Positions 62,927 to 64,000 of a stretch of DNA of 64,000 bases are shown here, piece by piece. The DNA is from Pseudomonas neuropathica. GTDB taxonomy: Bacteria > Pseudomonadota > Gammaproteobacteria > Pseudomonadales > Pseudomonadaceae. The number at the start of each line of letters is the position of its first letter. Within the stretch, counting starts at the first letter, position 1. Location: contig NZ_JACOPX010000004.1 of NCBI RefSeq assembly GCF_015461835.1, positions 62,001 through 126,000 of the forward strand. The letters run 5' to 3'. The position numbers and the translations under genes were made by a program. The notes beneath the pieces are model-generated. The model had not been told where the DNA came from and ran no database searches. It saw nothing but the letters and a program-made list of their open reading frames with translations.

Positions 62927-64000
62927 ATGTTCAAAAACATTGAAGATACTGACTACACATCTGAATTTTCAATCAGCGGGCTAAAGTTCGAAGCCAATCA
63001 ATCGCTGAGCATTCCCTGCGGGGCCAGCTTGTTTAATCACAAACTGATTTCAAGTGCAGGCCCAATGATTTCCGACTTCGTTACGCATGAAGCCAACTTC
63101 AATTACTCGACCTATGGCATACATGTCGGACAAGACGATCGATTGACATTCATGGGTGGTGATAGGCGCAGAATCGAAGGTTATTTTGTTGATTGCAGGG
63201 AAGAAAGCCCAACATTGCATCAAATAGTTCGACTCCGTTTCAACACCAGCCTCAAACGGCATCTTGTCATTCCACGTGGTGTAGCACATACGTTCGATAA
63301 TCTGGAACGTGTAGTGACAAGGGATGAGCCCGTCTGGTATTCAGACACAAACAACTCCGCTTGGAGTATTGATAATGACTTGGTGTCAGTATCAAGAGAC
63401 ACTCGCCTGGAAGACTTCCCTGTCGTCAGACCCAACAAGTTACGTCTTCCAAACGAAGCTCACACGTTCCTTTCAAAAATATCTCAATCTTTGCTGGAAA
63501 ACCCCAAGGCTTACCTTGCAAGATTTGCTGTAAGCATTGCGGGCACTGAGACCTATGTGATGCTCGAACCTAAACAATGGTCAGATGACGAAGGGTATTT
63601 AGCTGAACTGATTTCTAATGTAACCAGCCCTGGCGTTATTGCCAAAAGAAATCGATATGCACTGACGGGGCAGCAATCGTTCACACTTGTACCCAATACC
63701 GATTCATGCGTGGCAGATGTACTGATACTGGAAGAGAACGCATCTAGCATTGCACGCCGCTACTGGCATGCACGAACCAGAAAAATCTACACCTTTCTGA
63801 ATAACGAAGGGTCGGTGATTGAGATAGATTGTATTGACCTGCGCAAGAACTCACCGACCTATGGTAAAGAATATACCTCACAGGTTATTTGTGATCCGCG
63901 AATCAGCCTTTGGATTGACCAGGGTATCGCTTACTTTTTCCGCTGTGCCGAAGATATGATTATCCGTTGTGAGCATGAAGTTTTTGTAGACATCAACGAA
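62927..64000 (+). CDS. dTDP-sugar epimerase-like (cupin) protein, 3' end outside window
   Basis: The frame runs from an ATG preceded by AAAGAGGG to the window edge, at least 358 residues. VRLRFNTSLKRHLVIPRGVAHTFDNLERVVT (about residues 100-130) matches the RmlC/dTDP-4-dehydrorhamnose 3,5-epimerase cupin motif around the PxGxAH box; the start (FSISGLKFEANQSL) and the later half (KNSPTYGKEYTSQ) suggest a second, related domain. It probably acts in polysaccharide or nucleotide-sugar chemistry; the catalytic His/Tyr pair cannot be fixed from the partial sequence. No stop seen. Confidence 0.7.
   Translation, partial: MFKNIEDTDYTSEFSISGLKFEANQSLSIPCGASLFNHKLISSAGPMISDFVTHEANFNYSTYGIHVGQDDRLTFMGGDRRRIEGYFVDCREESPTLHQIVRLRFNTSLKRHLVIPRGVAHTFDNLERVVTRDEPVWYSDTNNSAWSIDNDLVSVSRDTRLEDFPVVRPNKLRLPNEAHTFLSKISQSLLENPKAYLARFAVSIAGTETYVMLEPKQWSDDEGYLAELISNVTSPGVIAKRNRYALTGQQSFTLVPNTDSCVADVLILEENASSIARRYWHARTRKIYTFLNNEGSVIEIDCIDLRKNSPTYGKEYTSQVICDPRISLWIDQGIAYFFRCAEDMIIRCEHEVFVDINE

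Overview
The window comes from a Pseudomonas of the fluorescens/putida type. The left flank carries phaG, an rsuA-type pseudouridine synthase, a GGDEF enzyme with a periplasmic sensor, Pseudomonas REP-like doublets and a guanidine-degradation operon, all in GC-rich DNA. Calls rest on reading the sequence and on recalled family features; no database search was run.

Layout. (1) 1-15089, chromosomal backbone: two tyrosine-rich lipoproteins; a guanidine catabolic operon (candidate sigma-54 promoter at 983-1000, guanidine-I/ykkC riboswitch at 1048-1158, ABC importer, two DUF1989 proteins that match carboxyguanidine deiminase subunits, a urea/guanidine carboxylase and allophanate hydrolase); a diguanylate cyclase; a CWC protein; rsuA; phaG. 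(2) 15144-62263, an integrated island of about 47 kb. It splits a tRNA-Gly(CCC) gene inside its T-arm: the 5' part is at 15090-15143 and the 3' part at 62264-62288. The island begins TTATTGGACA and ends TGTCCAATAA, and just inside its left end it carries an intact tRNA-Gly(CCC) at 15187-15260 that would replace the broken host copy. (3) 62289-64000, backbone again: a terminator and the start of a dTDP-sugar-epimerase-like (cupin) gene that runs off the window.

The island's mobility genes are a tyrosine recombinase, a very large second tyrosine recombinase of the VPA1269 type and a small partner (17859-23238). This is the gamma-mobile-trio (GMT: GmtY, GmtZ, GmtX) arrangement. Two further coupled genes follow, one of them a RecD2-like protein whose ATPase motifs are lost. 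A second recombination module (serine recombinase plus two ParB-like proteins, 27727-31102) lies inside.

The cargo is mostly known or suspected anti-phage modules: a TauD-like/HEPN-like pair, a TIGR04141 protein, an AAA-TOPRIM (OLD-like) protein, a RloC/PrrC-like zinc-hook ATPase, a trypsin-like protease/41-aa protein/PD-(D/E)xK operon, a three-gene ABC-3C system, a PLD-like protein, a large HNH protein, Septu (PtuAB) and an Mrr-like nuclease. There is also a second, diverged seryl-tRNA synthetase, and several decayed genes (metallophosphoesterase, lipocalin, helicase C-terminus, IS3-type orfA, P-loop protein) that point to repeated turnover. The least familiar parts are the TauD/HEPN pair, the protease/mini-protein/nuclease operon, the extended GMT operon and the split-and-replaced tRNA.
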